This document shows, one piece after another, positions 24,708 through 34,703 of a stretch of 45,724 bases of DNA; the stretch's first letter is position 1, and each line of letters begins with the position of its first letter. The notes beneath the pieces are model-generated. The model saw only the letters and a list, made by a program, of their open reading frames with translations. It was not told the DNA's origin and ran no database searches. The position numbers were made by a program, and so were the translations under genes. This DNA is from Bacteroides sp. (lineage in GTDB: Bacteria > Bacteroidota > Bacteroidia > Bacteroidales > Bacteroidaceae). The DNA lies in contig JAGATY010000060.1 in NCBI GenBank assembly GCA_017621035.1, positions 1-45,724 on the forward strand. The letters are read 5' to 3'.

Positions 24708-24908
24708 ATGATAGTAGTAAACCTTGACATAGTCATGGCTCGCCGAAAGATTACCTTAAGTGAACTAGCCGAGCGGATAGGCATTACTCCCGCCAATCTC
24801 TCCATCCTGAAGACGGGGAAGGCCAAAGCCATCCGCTTCTCCACCCTGGAGGCACTCTGCAAGGAGCTGAACTGCCAGCCGGGGGATATTTTGGAGCATC
24901 TTCCCTAA
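24708..24908 (+). CDS. Small XRE-family (YozG-like) transcriptional regulator
   Basis: A 66-residue protein that is essentially one helix-turn-helix domain: VNLDIVMARRKITLSELAER, then IGITPANLSILKTGKAKAIRFSTLEALCKELNCQPGDIL. This is the YozG-like XRE subgroup that is normally paired with DUF2975 membrane proteins. It is the last gene of the operon starting at 23188. The likely targets are the ATCG-N5-CGAT sites around the operon promoter. Such pairs may work like a membrane-tethered or sequestered regulator, which is inference. Confidence 0.87.
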   Translation: MIVVNLDIVMARRKITLSELAERIGITPANLSILKTGKAKAIRFSTLEALCKELNCQPGDILEHLP

Positions 24909-24933
24909 GTCCTGACCGGCTCGGACACTTGAA

Positions 24934-25359
24934 TCATCTTCCCGCCTTTGCCTTAAAGGCCAGTGCGTACATACGCATCTGCTTCACCATGGAGAGCAGG
25001 CCGTTGCTGCGTGTGGGGGAGAGGTGTTCCTTCAGTCCTATCTTGTCGATGAAGTAGAGGTCGGCATTGAGGATTTCGTCTGCCGTATGGCCGGAAACCA
25101 CCTTGATGAGCAGGGCGATGATGCCTTTCACAATGACGGCATCACTCTCAGCTCGGAACAGCAGCTTGCCATCCACCTCATCGGCCTGCAGCCATACACG
25201 GCTCTGGCATCCCTCTATCAGGTTCTGTTCTGTTTTATATTGCTCTTCCAGGGGTTCTTGTTCATTTCCCAGGTCTATCAGCAGTTGGTAACGATCCATC
25301 CAGTCATCGAAGTCGCTGAACTCAGCGATTACTTCGTCTTGCAGTTCATTGATAGTCAT
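24934..25359 (-). CDS. sufE: SufE-like cysteine desulfurase accessory protein
   Basis: A 141-residue SufE-fold protein. SufE takes sulfane sulfur from cysteine desulfurase for iron-sulfur assembly. The sulfur-accepting cysteine lies in NLIEGCQSRVWL (Cys51 from this start). Later landmarks are VKGIIALLIKVVSGHTADEIL and LSPTRSNGLLSMVKQMR. I choose ATG 25359 (MTINELQDEV); nine upstream codons are in frame, but they overlap the end of the preceding gene and are not family-like. It is the last gene of a minus-strand trio with an M28 peptidase and an LD-carboxypeptidase; no suf genes are adjacent. The 24 nt to the convergent XRE gene hold no obvious terminator. Confidence 0.9.
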   Translation of the reverse strand: MTINELQDEVIAEFSDFDDWMDRYQLLIDLGNEQEPLEEQYKTEQNLIEGCQSRVWLQADEVDGKLLFRAESDAVIVKGIIALLIKVVSGHTADEILNADLYFIDKIGLKEHLSPTRSNGLLSMVKQMRMYALAFKAKAGR

Positions 25360-25375
25360 ATGTTTCTGATTTAGA

Positions 25376-26377
25376 TTATTGTTCATTGTAGATTACCTCC
25401 AGCACGGTTTGACCGACGGCATTCAGGGTTGCCTTGTCGATGATGTCCATGTTGTCCTTTTGGGTATGCCAGAAGTCACCGAAGCCGGTGTAGCCGTCCG
25501 GGTCATAGTTGATGATGTCTACACAGGGAATCTGCGCATATTCATAGACATAGACGTGGTCGTCTGTCACCTCAGTTCCCTCCTTCTTGGGGAAGAATTC
25601 CTTGAATCCCAGGCGATGAGCGGCATCCCAAATCTTCTTCACCTCCTTACCGGCCGTACGCTTGGAGAACTGCTCCTGATAGAATGTTCCTCCCTTACCG
25701 CCAACCATATCCAGCAAGATGCCGTAACGGGCGTTATAGTTTGCTACGTGTGGTACCCTGCCCCAGTATTGTGAGCCCAGGCACCAGGTGTGTTCTTTGT
25801 AGGGGCCTTTATGGAAACGGGGAGTACCATAGTCCTCTGCATCAAAGAAGATGATGTCGATACCGATGGCGGGAGCCTGCTTTTGCAACTGACGAGCCAC
25901 CTCCAGCAGCACGCCCACCCCACTGGCACCATCGTTTACACCCAGGATGGGCTTCCGGTGGTTGCGCTCATCGGGGTCGTAGTCGGCATACGGACGGCTG
26001 TCCCAGTGTGCACAGAGCAGTACGCGACGGCGGCTCTCCGGATTGTAGGCACCTATGATGTTGCGTGCCTTCAGGATGGTGTTGTCATAAGCCACCAGGT
26101 CGGCATATTGATTATAGACCTTGGCTCCAAACAGCTCCAGTTGGGCAGCCAGGTAGTCGCCACACGCCTTATGGGCAGCTGTGTTAGGTACCCGAGGACC
26201 GAAGTCGGCCTGCGCCTGGATGTACTGGTATGCACTGTCGGCATTGAAGGACGGCACATTGACGGTGACGGTAGGTTTCTTCTTCTCCGTCTCCTCCACC
26301 GACTTCTTATTACTACTGCAAGCCACCACGGAGGTGAGCAACAGCATCAGCATCACACATATGTAATTGCTTTTCAT
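25376..26377 (-). CDS. M28 family lipoprotein, glutaminyl-cyclase-like
   Basis: A 333-residue lipoprotein (lipobox TSVVACSS, Cys20) of the zinc M28 fold. Metal ligands and neighbours are visible: CAHWDSRPYAD near 140, GVNDGASGVGVLLEVARQL near 168, IIFFDAEDYG near 198, GILLDMVGGKGG near 240 and FGDFWHTQKDNMDII near 308. The single-zinc architecture with DAEDYG and FWHTQKDN fits the type II glutaminyl cyclases of Bacteroidetes, which convert N-terminal glutamine of exported proteins to pyroglutamate. An aminopeptidase role cannot be excluded. It is 15 nt downstream of the LD-carboxypeptidase gene. Expected location is the periplasm, tethered to a membrane. Confidence 0.88.
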   Translation of the reverse strand: MKSNYICVMLMLLLTSVVACSSNKKSVEETEKKKPTVTVNVPSFNADSAYQYIQAQADFGPRVPNTAAHKACGDYLAAQLELFGAKVYNQYADLVAYDNTILKARNIIGAYNPESRRRVLLCAHWDSRPYADYDPDERNHRKPILGVNDGASGVGVLLEVARQLQKQAPAIGIDIIFFDAEDYGTPRFHKGPYKEHTWCLGSQYWGRVPHVANYNARYGILLDMVGGKGGTFYQEQFSKRTAGKEVKKIWDAAHRLGFKEFFPKKEGTEVTDDHVYVYEYAQIPCVDIINYDPDGYTGFGDFWHTQKDNMDIIDKATLNAVGQTVLEVIYNEQ

Positions 26378-26392
26378 ACTATGTTTCTTTAG

Positions 26393-27355
26393 TTATATAT
26401 TAAACCTCAGTTTCGTCTCTTTCTTGCCTACCTCCAGCGTGACGGGTGCCCCATTTATCAGCGGAACGTTCATGCTGACGTGCCCTACCGGGAAGTCGAA
26501 GCAGACGGGGTAGTCATACTCCTTCACCAAATCGGCCAAGGCTCCATACAGTTCCTTGCCCAGCGATTTATTCTCCACGTACTCAGTGAACTGTCCTATG
26601 ATGAGTCCCGACAGCCGCTCTAGTACCCCTCCCAGCTTCAGGCTGTACATCATGCGTTCCACCGCATGCGGGCGTTCTCCCACATCTTCTATAAAGAGGA
26701 TGCTCCCCTCGGCAGGTATGTCCCACGGAGTGCCTCGCAGCCCGTAAGCCACAGCCAAGTTTCCCCCTCTCAGTATGCCCTTAGCCTCCCCTTTGTGGTT
26801 CAGTTTGTGAGCCGGACAGGTATAGAAGAAACCCTCATGCGCGTCGGTACCCACCGCTTCGGCCGTTTCCGGTGTCAGGTGTCCAAACAAGATGTCTTTC
26901 AGAGCTTTGCTACAATAGTCATCCTCGGGTTCCACCGTCAGATGGCGAGCCATGAGAGCATGCAGGGAGGCAAACCCCTCCTTCTGCAGCACATTGTGCA
27001 GGGCGGTAATGTCACTGAAGCCGATGAGCCACTTGGGGTAGCGGCGGAACTTCTCAAACTCCAGCTTACCTACCAGATGTACAGCCCCATATCCACCCCG
27101 ACTGCAGAGGATGGCTTTCGCCTTCTCATCGTCCAGCGCCCTCTGCAAGTCCTCCAGACGCTGTTTGATGCTTCCGGCATAGTTCCCATGAGCCGAGCCT
27201 GCATGAGCAGCTACCACCACATCCAGCCCCCACTCGTTGAGTCGCTTCTTGGCTCCCCGCAGGAAGGATTTATCTATCTTGCCGGAGGGGGAGAGAATTA
27301 CCACGCGGTCGCCCTCTTGCAGATAGGGCGGGAAAATCAAACGCTCCATATTCAC
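26393..27355 (-). CDS. LD-carboxypeptidase (peptidase family S66)
   Basis: A 320-residue S66 enzyme, which removes the terminal D-alanine from tetrapeptides during murein recycling in the cytoplasm. The Ser nucleophile sits in WLIGFSDITALHNVL near residue 115, the glutamate in ILFIEDVGERPHAVERMMY near 218 and the histidine in FDFPVGHVSMNVPLINGAPV near 290. There is no signal peptide, in line with the cytoplasmic role. Two in-frame ATGs (27355 and 27349) are close together. A -7-like TATATTTG lies at 27372-27379, so this is probably the first gene of the trio with the M28 and SufE genes. Confidence 0.9.
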   Translation of the reverse strand: MNMERLIFPPYLQEGDRVVILSPSGKIDKSFLRGAKKRLNEWGLDVVVAAHAGSAHGNYAGSIKQRLEDLQRALDDEKAKAILCSRGGYGAVHLVGKLEFEKFRRYPKWLIGFSDITALHNVLQKEGFASLHALMARHLTVEPEDDYCSKALKDILFGHLTPETAEAVGTDAHEGFFYTCPAHKLNHKGEAKGILRGGNLAVAYGLRGTPWDIPAEGSILFIEDVGERPHAVERMMYSLKLGGVLERLSGLIIGQFTEYVENKSLGKELYGALADLVKEYDYPVCFDFPVGHVSMNVPLINGAPVTLEVGKKETKLRFNI

Positions 27356-27381
27356 TTGCTTTAGTTGGGCACAAATATAAG

Positions 27382-27421
27382 AACATCCTGCTAAAGCAGA
27401 AAGCTTTGGCAGGATGTTTTT
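27382..27421. terminator. Hairpin terminator between esterase and LD-carboxypeptidase genes
   Basis: Arms AACATCCTGC (27382-27391) and GCAGGATGTT (27409-27418), with an inner AAAGC/GCTTT pairing, followed on the plus strand by TTTTTAT. The only gene that could end here is the minus-strand esterase; on that strand the U-tract is weaker (TTCTTAT). Confidence 0.6.
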
Positions 27422-27439
27422 ATCTGTAATACCCTGTTA

Positions 27440-27490
27440 GATACAAGTTGACGAGGAACCTTGTATCTTGTCAACTTGTTAAGTTGTCGA
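27440..27490. repeat. AAGTTGAC-type inverted repeat
   Basis: GATACAAG (27440-27447) pairs with CTTGTATC (27460-27467), flanked by TTGAC/GTCAA units, just past the esterase stop. Same family as at 19853, 39937 and 40073. Confidence 0.7.
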
Positions 27491-27512
27491 CTTCTAACAA
27501 AGTAATAGTACC

Positions 27513-28871
<1,359 letters not shown>

Positions 28872-29203
28872 AATAAAGGGTAGGAAATATCACAGGAAAA
28901 GGAGTCTTTTCTTCCCTCCCCTCACAGGTGGTTATTTGACCCCTCGGAAGGGTCGGTTTGAAGGTCGCCGAGGGTCAGGGTCTAGGTCGCCGAGGGTCGG
29001 GGCTTAGGTCGCCGAGGGTCAAATGGAGGGTTGCCAAGGCTCTTGCGGAAAGGCGGGAACAGGCTTGCCGGCTGAAGGTCAGGAAAGAGCAGTGGCACCG
29101 AAGGAGGGGGATTTGACAAAATGTTATTAAACATAGAAAAAACTTGGGGTGTTATGTGTAGGATGTCGACAAAAATTCAGATATTTGCTCAAAATCAAAC
29201 CGG
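28872..29203. other. Gap upstream of ptb with 22-nt repeats
   Basis: No gene. It contains the third, inverted, 22-nt repeat array (28962-29020). A partial promoter-like GATATTTG at 29180-29187 lies 16 nt before ptb, without a clear -33 box. Confidence 0.5.
28962..29020. repeat. 22-nt tandem repeat, copy 3 (three cores, inverted)
   Basis: The complement of the core, AGGTCGCCGAGGGTC, starts at 28962, 28984 and 29006. Spacing and number of cores equal those at 1063 and 8434; decayed ends (GGAAGGGTC) flank it. Confidence 0.9.
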
Positions 29204-30109
29204 ATGGAAGCGATACGTACCTTTGACCAACTGACAGTTCACCTGCAAAGCCTCGCTACAAGAAAGCGGGTGGCAGTGGTGTGTGCCAACGATGAGCACA
29301 CAGTGTATGCCGTGTTACGCGCCTTGAAAGAGGGGATTGCCGAGTTTCTGATGATTGGCGACGAGGCTGTGCTGGAGCAGTTCCCGGAGCTGAAGCAGTA
29401 TGCCGGACACCTGGAGATGGTGCATGTGGCGGATGCCGACGAGGCTGCCCGAGAGGCGGTACGCATGGTGCGTGAGGGACGTGCTGACATTCTGATGAAG
29501 GGCATCATCAATACAGACAACTTGCTGCGTGCCATTCTGGACAAGGAGCAGGGACTGTTGCCCAAGGGTAAGGTGCTGACGCATCTGGCGGTGATGCAAA
29601 TACCCAGTTATGATAAGTTGCTCTTCTTCTCAGACGCTGCCGTCATCCCCCGCCCCACACTGCAGCAACGCATCGAGATGATTTGGTACGCCATCCGTAC
29701 CTGTCGCCGTTTTGGAATAGAGCGTCCGCGTATCTCGCTGATACACTGCACAGAGAAGGTGAGCGCCAAGTTTCCGCACTCGCTGGACTATGTAAACATT
29801 GTGGAGCTGGCCGAGGCGGGTGAGTTTGGCGACGTCATCATCGACGGTCCGCTGGATGTGAAGACCTCCTGCGAGAAGAGCAGTGGCAACATCAAGGGGA
29901 TAGCCTCACCCATCGACGGGGAGGCCGACGTACTGATTTTTCCCAACATTGAGTCCGGCAACGCCTTCTACAAGGCTGTCTCCCTCTTTGCTCATGCCGA
30001 CATGGCCGGTGTGTTGCAAGGCCCCATCTGCCCCGTGGTGCTACCCTCGCGTAGTGACTCCGGCCTCTCCAAATACTATAGCCTGGCCATGGCTTGTTTG
30101 ACCAGTTAA
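29204..30109 (+). CDS. ptb: Phosphate butyryltransferase
   Basis: A 301-residue phosphotransacylase that converts acyl-CoA plus phosphate to acyl phosphate. Typical signatures: VAVVCANDEHTVYAVLRA near residue 23, EGRADILMKGIINTDNLLRAIL near 92, FSDAAVIPRPTLQQRIEMI near 143, VIIDGPLDVKTSCEKSS near 210 and NIESGNAFYKAVSLF then LPSRSDSGLSKYYS at the end. The kinase gene follows 14 nt later, and the pair makes ATP from butyryl-CoA or branched-chain acyl-CoA. No butyryl-CoA synthesis genes are in the window, so the true substrate (butyrate, isobutyrate or isovalerate) is open. Confidence 0.93.
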   Translation: MEAIRTFDQLTVHLQSLATRKRVAVVCANDEHTVYAVLRALKEGIAEFLMIGDEAVLEQFPELKQYAGHLEMVHVADADEAAREAVRMVREGRADILMKGIINTDNLLRAILDKEQGLLPKGKVLTHLAVMQIPSYDKLLFFSDAAVIPRPTLQQRIEMIWYAIRTCRRFGIERPRISLIHCTEKVSAKFPHSLDYVNIVELAEAGEFGDVIIDGPLDVKTSCEKSSGNIKGIASPIDGEADVLIFPNIESGNAFYKAVSLFAHADMAGVLQGPICPVVLPSRSDSGLSKYYSLAMACLTS

Positions 30110-30123
30110 TCCATCAAAAAAAC

Positions 30124-31185
30124 ATGAAGATACTTGTAATAAACCCCGGTTCCACCTCTACCAAGATTGCAGTCTATCACAACGAGACACCCCTGCTGGT
30201 GCAAACCATCCGCCACCCGATGGAGGAGTTGGTACGCTATCCGCGCATCATTGACCAGTTTGAGTTCCGCAAGGACTTGGTACTGAAGACACTGGAGGAG
30301 GACGGCATCCCCTTCTGTTTCGATGCCATTGTAGGACGAGGTGGATTGCTGAAGCCCATCCCCGGCGGTGTTTACGAGGTGAACGATGCCATGCTGAACG
30401 ACATGATGCATGCCTTGCGGCCTCATGCCTGTAACCTGGGGTGCATCATTGCAGCCGAACTGGCGGTGGCTCTGCCCGGCTGCCGAGCCTTCATTGCCGA
30501 CCCCGGGGTGGTGGATGAACTGGATGAGCTGGCACGCATCAATGGCTCTCCACTGATGCCACGCATCACCATCTGGCACGCACTGAACCAGCGTGCCATT
30601 GCCCGTCGCTATGCCAAGGAACAGGGCACACGCTATGAGGAGTTGAATCTGATTGTTTGCCACCTGGGAGGAGGTATCTCGGTAGGGGCACACTGCAAGG
30701 GGCGTGCCATAGATGTGCCGAATGCACTGGATGGTGAAGGTCCCTTCTCACCCGAACGGGCGGGAACACTGCCGGCGGGTGACCTGATAGACCTCTGCTT
30801 CTCAGGGAAATATACACAGGCTGACCTAAAGAAACAGGTTTGTGGAAAAGGTGGATTAGCTGCTCATCTGGGCACTACTGACATTCCGACCATCGAGCAG
30901 CGCATTGCCGGGGGCAACAAGCAGGCTGAGCAGGTGCTCAATGCCATGATTTATCAGGTAGCCAAGAGCATCGGTGGAGCTGCCGTGGCTCTCTACGGAG
31001 CGGTGGATGCCATCTTACTGACCGGCGGCATGGCACACTCAAACTACATCACCTCCCGCCTGCAGAAGCGTGTCTCCTTCCTAGCTCCCGTCCACATCTA
31101 TCCCGGCGAAGATGAGCTGGAAGCCCTCGCCCTCAACGCCCTGGGTGCCCTACGTGGCGAGTTGCCGATACAGGAGTATAAATGA
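30124..31185 (+). CDS. buk: Butyrate kinase
   Basis: A 353-residue acetokinase-family enzyme producing ATP and butyrate (or a branched acid) from acyl phosphate. Motifs: MKILVINPGSTSTKIAVY at the start (phosphate 1), FDAIVGRGGLLKPIPGGVYEVND near 74, FIADPGVVDELDELARINGSPLMPR near 125, LIVCHLGGGISVGAHCKGRAID near 178 and AILLTGGMAHSNY near 293. I start at ATG 30124; the longer frame begins with TTG within the ptb stop region. Coupling with ptb is direct. Convergent with the metallophosphoesterase gene 30 nt downstream, with no hairpin in between. Confidence 0.94.
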   Translation: MKILVINPGSTSTKIAVYHNETPLLVQTIRHPMEELVRYPRIIDQFEFRKDLVLKTLEEDGIPFCFDAIVGRGGLLKPIPGGVYEVNDAMLNDMMHALRPHACNLGCIIAAELAVALPGCRAFIADPGVVDELDELARINGSPLMPRITIWHALNQRAIARRYAKEQGTRYEELNLIVCHLGGGISVGAHCKGRAIDVPNALDGEGPFSPERAGTLPAGDLIDLCFSGKYTQADLKKQVCGKGGLAAHLGTTDIPTIEQRIAGGNKQAEQVLNAMIYQVAKSIGGAAVALYGAVDAILLTGGMAHSNYITSRLQKRVSFLAPVHIYPGEDELEALALNALGALRGELPIQEYK

Positions 31186-31215
31186 TATAAGAATTAGATT
31201 GGTGCGACGGGGCTG

Positions 31216-32502
31216 TTATCTCTTCTTTGCCTTCACCACATTTACATCCAGCACCTTGCCGTTGCGGTCGAGCAGGGTGAGGGTAAGTTGTTTCTTGGTG
31301 ACTTTCATGTGCATGCCCCCGATGGTTTGCGGGCCTTCGTTCCAGCGGAACTTGATTTTGTCGGCATTGTGCTCCGGTGCCTCACTGCTCACAAGTGCCT
31401 GACCACGTTCATTATCAGAAGAGGGGGTCTGGATGTAGACAGTACCCTGTCCGGGGTCAACCACCTTGCCGTCGTACAGCGGATGGGTGCTGACATAGAT
31501 GTGATTGTTACCTGAAAGGGCGAGGTCGATACCTAACTCATCAAACAATCGGTTCCAGCGGGCGTACTGAGACTCTTTCCCGTTGGTGCCAAAGAACCAC
31601 TGGTAGTGCTCGCACACCACTCTGTAGCGGGCAGGATTCTCAGCCACCACCTTTCTGACCCATTGCTGGGCGGCCTGCAGGCCTTCGTCACTACGCATAT
31701 TCTCGTTGTTCAGCATGATGAAAAGCACATCGCCGTAGTAGAAGTAGTAGCAGACACCCTCCTCACCTTTGTAACCATTCAGCGGATAGGCGGCTGTTTG
31801 GCGGAAGAACTGATTGCTGTTACCCTTGTTGGTGCGCGTCATATTATCGTGGTTGCCATTCACCCCGGCCCACATATACTGTTTGAAAGGCTCCTCTTTA
31901 TAGAGTTCGCGCCAGAAGGAGTAGCTTCCGCCCCAAGCGGTAACATCCCCCAGATGGAGCACCCATTGATAAGGTTGGTCGTAACTTCCGATGGTCTTCA
32001 CCATCTCCATGGCCGATTGTGTACGCTTGTATAAGGGTGCATAAGCGTGGAAGTCAGAAATGATGCAGGCACTCCAGTTCTTGCTGCCCGCCGTCCGGAA
32101 GTGATACACCTCGCTGGTATCTGCTGCAATGATGCGATATTTGTACTCGGTATTCTTCTTCAACCCACTGACAGAGGCGTTGTATTTATTGATTTCCACG
32201 TCTTCATAAAAGTTCTTGCCATCGGGCGTCTTGGAGTAGAGACTGTCGAATACGGTGCAGAGCACTCCCTCCACCACCTGCGTGCGACTCTTCTTCCAGG
32301 TCTTATCTTTCAGGGTAGTGATTTCCAGGCTGGCACTGTGAGTGTCTTTGTCGGTAGCCCAACTGAAGTTCATGGCGTTCTGAGTGTTCTCAGCCGGCGA
32401 AGTGGTGATGCTAAAGGCGCAACCCACAGGCTGTTCTTGTGCAAAGGCTGAACCGGCAACTGCCGTAACGACAACGGATAGGGCGAATAATACTCTTTTC
32501 AT
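31216..32502 (-). CDS. Exported metallophosphoesterase with FN3-like N-terminus
   Basis: A 428-residue exported protein; signal MKRVLFALSVVVTAVAGSAFAQ. Residues about 25-135 form a fibronectin-III-like domain, as in purple acid phosphatases (SWATDKDTHSASLEI, VSGLKKNTEYKYRIIAADTSEVYHFRT). The calcineurin-like domain follows with metal ligands in ISDFHAY, LHLGDVTAWGG, VNGNHDNMTR, CEHYQWFFG and SGNNHIYVST. A C-terminal beta segment ends in KKR. The start is ATG 32502; 13 upstream codons are in frame but do not give a signal peptide. Promoter at 32613-32644. The substrate is not evident. Confidence 0.87.
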   Translation of the reverse strand: MKRVLFALSVVVTAVAGSAFAQEQPVGCAFSITTSPAENTQNAMNFSWATDKDTHSASLEITTLKDKTWKKSRTQVVEGVLCTVFDSLYSKTPDGKNFYEDVEINKYNASVSGLKKNTEYKYRIIAADTSEVYHFRTAGSKNWSACIISDFHAYAPLYKRTQSAMEMVKTIGSYDQPYQWVLHLGDVTAWGGSYSFWRELYKEEPFKQYMWAGVNGNHDNMTRTNKGNSNQFFRQTAAYPLNGYKGEEGVCYYFYYGDVLFIMLNNENMRSDEGLQAAQQWVRKVVAENPARYRVVCEHYQWFFGTNGKESQYARWNRLFDELGIDLALSGNNHIYVSTHPLYDGKVVDPGQGTVYIQTPSSDNERGQALVSSEAPEHNADKIKFRWNEGPQTIGGMHMKVTKKQLTLTLLDRNGKVLDVNVVKAKKR

Positions 32503-32612
32503 CTGATACTGTCTTGTTTTTCTAGGTAAAGGAGGGGACAAAGAATCGACAGAAGGCTCTCATCGGCCACTACCGAAGCCCCACTCCTCTTCACCTAAAG
32601 TTAATAACGAAG

Positions 32613-32644
32613 CAAAGATTGCCAGAAAATTCCGGAAATGCAAG
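32613..32644 (-). promoter_or_regulatory. Predicted metallophosphoesterase promoter
   Basis: Read on the minus strand: CTTG, 20 nt, AATCTTTG, one mismatch in each box. The leader would be about 105 nt. Confidence 0.5.
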
Positions 32645-32787
32645 TAAAAGTAAGGAAAGTGTGAATATTTCCTTCAAAGAAGCTAATAAGAACTTTGGGG
32701 AATGAAATCAATACAGACTAAAACTTTAAGATTTGTTGCAAACAACGAAAAAAGAGGGACAAATGTGCTTTATGTTGCTATTTGTTG

Positions 32788-32795
32788 TACCTTTG
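32788..32795 (+). promoter_or_regulatory. Predicted -7 box of cysS
   Basis: TACCTTTG 30 nt before the cysS ATG, in the right place for a short leader. The expected -33 position reads TGTG, a weak match. Confidence 0.55.
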
Positions 32796-32825
32796 TGCTC
32801 CTTAAAGCATTAAAAATAGAACGTT

Positions 32826-34301
32826 ATGGAACACCAATTGATTATTTACAACACGCTGACCAGAAGGAAAGAGTTATTCAAGCCCTTGCACGAGCCTCAT
32901 GTGGGCATGTATGTGTGTGGCCCTACTGTATATGGTGACCCGCATTTGGGTCACGCCCGTCCGGCAATCACTTTCGACTTATTATTCCGCTACCTGAAAC
33001 ACCTCGGTTACAAGGTTCGCTACGTGCGAAACATCACCGACGTGGGGCACTTGGAGCACGATGCTGACGATGGCGAAGACAAAATTGCCAAGAAGGCACG
33101 CCTGGAGCAGTTGGAACCGATGGAGGTGGCACAATACTACATCAACCGTTACCACAAGGCCATGGAGCTGCTGAACGTGCTTCCCCCCAGCATTGAACCG
33201 CACGCCAGCGGACACATCATTGAGCAGATTCAGTTGGTGAAAGATATTTTGGAGCACGGATATGCTTACGTGAGCGAAGGCTCTGTCTACTTCGATGTAG
33301 CTAAGTATAACCAAGACCATCACTACGGCAAACTCTCAGGCCGCAACCTGGATGATGTACTGAACACTACCCGTGAACTGGACGGACAGGAGGAGAAGCA
33401 TAATCCTGCCGACTTTGCCTTGTGGAAGAAAGCACAGCCGGAACACATCATGCGCTGGCCCAGTCCGTGGAGTGATGGTTTCCCAGGTTGGCACTGTGAA
33501 TGTACCGCCATGGGCAAGAAATATCTTGGCGCACACTTCGACATTCACGGTGGCGGCATGGATCTTGTCTTCCCCCATCACGAGTGTGAGATTGCACAGT
33601 CCGTAGCCAGCCAAGGCGATGACATGGTTCACTACTGGATGCACAACAACATGCTGACCATCAACGGGCAGAAGATGGGCAAGTCATTGGGTAACTTTAT
33701 CACACTGAATGAGTTCTTCACTGGCGAGCACAAAATGCTGACACAGGCCTATACTCCCATGACTATCCGCTTCTTCATCCTGCAGGCACACTACCGTAGC
33801 ACCGTAGACTTCAGCAACGAAGCCTTGCAAGCTGCCGAAAAAGGATTGGCTCGCTTGACCGATGCCATCAGCGGACTGAAGAAGATTAAGCCGGCTGCCA
33901 CATCCACTGTAGACGTGAAGCAACTGCGTGCCAAGTGTTACGAGGCCATGAACGATGACCTCAACTCACCCATCCTCATTGCACACCTCTTTGATGGTAC
34001 AAAGATGATTAACAACATCTTGGCGGGTAACGACACCATCACAGCCGATGATTTGCAGGAGCTGACCGACATCTTCCACCTTTTCTGCTTCGACATCCTC
34101 GGTCTGCAACAAGAGGCTGCCTCCGGAGCCGGACGCGAAGAGGCCTTTGGCAAGGTGGTAGACATGCTGCTGGAAGAACGCGCCAAAGCCAAAGCCAACA
34201 AAGACTGGGCTACCAGTGACAAGATTCGCAATGAGCTTACCGCTCTCGGCTTTGAAATCAAGGACGGAAAAGACGGTGCAAGCTGGAAACTGAATAAGTA
34301 A
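32826..34301 (+). CDS. cysS: Cysteinyl-tRNA synthetase
   Basis: A 491-residue class I synthetase. The zinc-binding first cysteine lies in [20 protein letters not shown], which also holds the HIGH-like HLGH motif. The second zinc cluster is in [37 protein letters not shown] and the KMSKS equivalent is KMGKSLGN near residue 280. The helical C-terminal part ([27 protein letters not shown]) is complete. The start at 32826 ([18 protein letters not shown]) is family-typical. It is followed by a very long hairpin at 34333-34409. Confidence 0.97.
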   Translation: MEHQLIIYNTLTRRKELFKPLHEPHVGMYVCGPTVYGDPHLGHARPAITFDLLFRYLKHLGYKVRYVRNITDVGHLEHDADDGEDKIAKKARLEQLEPMEVAQYYINRYHKAMELLNVLPPSIEPHASGHIIEQIQLVKDILEHGYAYVSEGSVYFDVAKYNQDHHYGKLSGRNLDDVLNTTRELDGQEEKHNPADFALWKKAQPEHIMRWPSPWSDGFPGWHCECTAMGKKYLGAHFDIHGGGMDLVFPHHECEIAQSVASQGDDMVHYWMHNNMLTINGQKMGKSLGNFITLNEFFTGEHKMLTQAYTPMTIRFFILQAHYRSTVDFSNEALQAAEKGLARLTDAISGLKKIKPAATSTVDVKQLRAKCYEAMNDDLNSPILIAHLFDGTKMINNILAGNDTITADDLQELTDIFHLFCFDILGLQQEAASGAGREEAFGKVVDMLLEERAKAKANKDWATSDKIRNELTALGFEIKDGKDGASWKLNK

Positions 34302-34332
34302 TCGAAGCAGAAACCCCTGCTACTGAAACAAT

Positions 34333-34412
34333 CAGAGGCACGGATGATACCGAGAAGAAGAAGGGTACAACAACCCTCTTCACACCCATCGGTATCATCC
34401 GTGCCTCTGTTT
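34333..34412 (+). terminator. Long hairpin terminator after cysS
   Basis: 21-bp perfect arms (34333-34353 and 34389-34409; CAGAGGCACGG... / ...CCGTGCCTCTG), with an inner AGGGT/ACCCT stem in the loop, followed by TTTTATG. It lies 31 nt after the cysS stop and could act in either direction. Confidence 0.75.
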
Positions 34413-34449
34413 TATGCCTTCTGTAAAGCACTCATTATCAGCCGTTGGT

Positions 34450-34545
34450 GGACACAAGTGCGGAGCACATTCCACACAAGTGTGGAGTAAACTGGACACA
34501 AGTGTGGAGCAGACTCCGCACTTGTGTGGAACAAAGCCGGTTCTA
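34450..34545. repeat. CACACTTGTG palindrome cluster, copy 2
   Basis: Contains TTCCACACAAGTGTGGAG, GGACACAAGTGTGGAGC and CTCCGCACTTGTGTGGAAC units. A 41-nt stretch is identical to the complement of part of copy 1 at 22919-23012. Between it and the DUF3108 gene are a GGTCT-GAA-AGACC hairpin (34621-34633) and CTGATAA-type repeats (34640-34703). Confidence 0.85.
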
Positions 34546-34703
34546 CACCCGCTAGGAGAGGACTAAAATCCCCCCCTGGAAAGAAAAGACTGTACATTAA
34601 CTAACCACCATTCGACAGATGGTCTGAAAGACCGGATGGCAAACCAACATCAGCTAATAATTGATAACTAACAGCTCACAACTAATAACTGATAACTGAT
34701 TAC

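Noticed and set aside
30106-30693. 195-codon minus-strand frame opposite buk
   Set aside because: Antisense to a clear butyrate kinase with all motifs.
32702-32938. 78-codon plus-strand frame upstream of cysS
   Set aside because: It runs through the cysS promoter and into cysS in another frame; no signal or family features.
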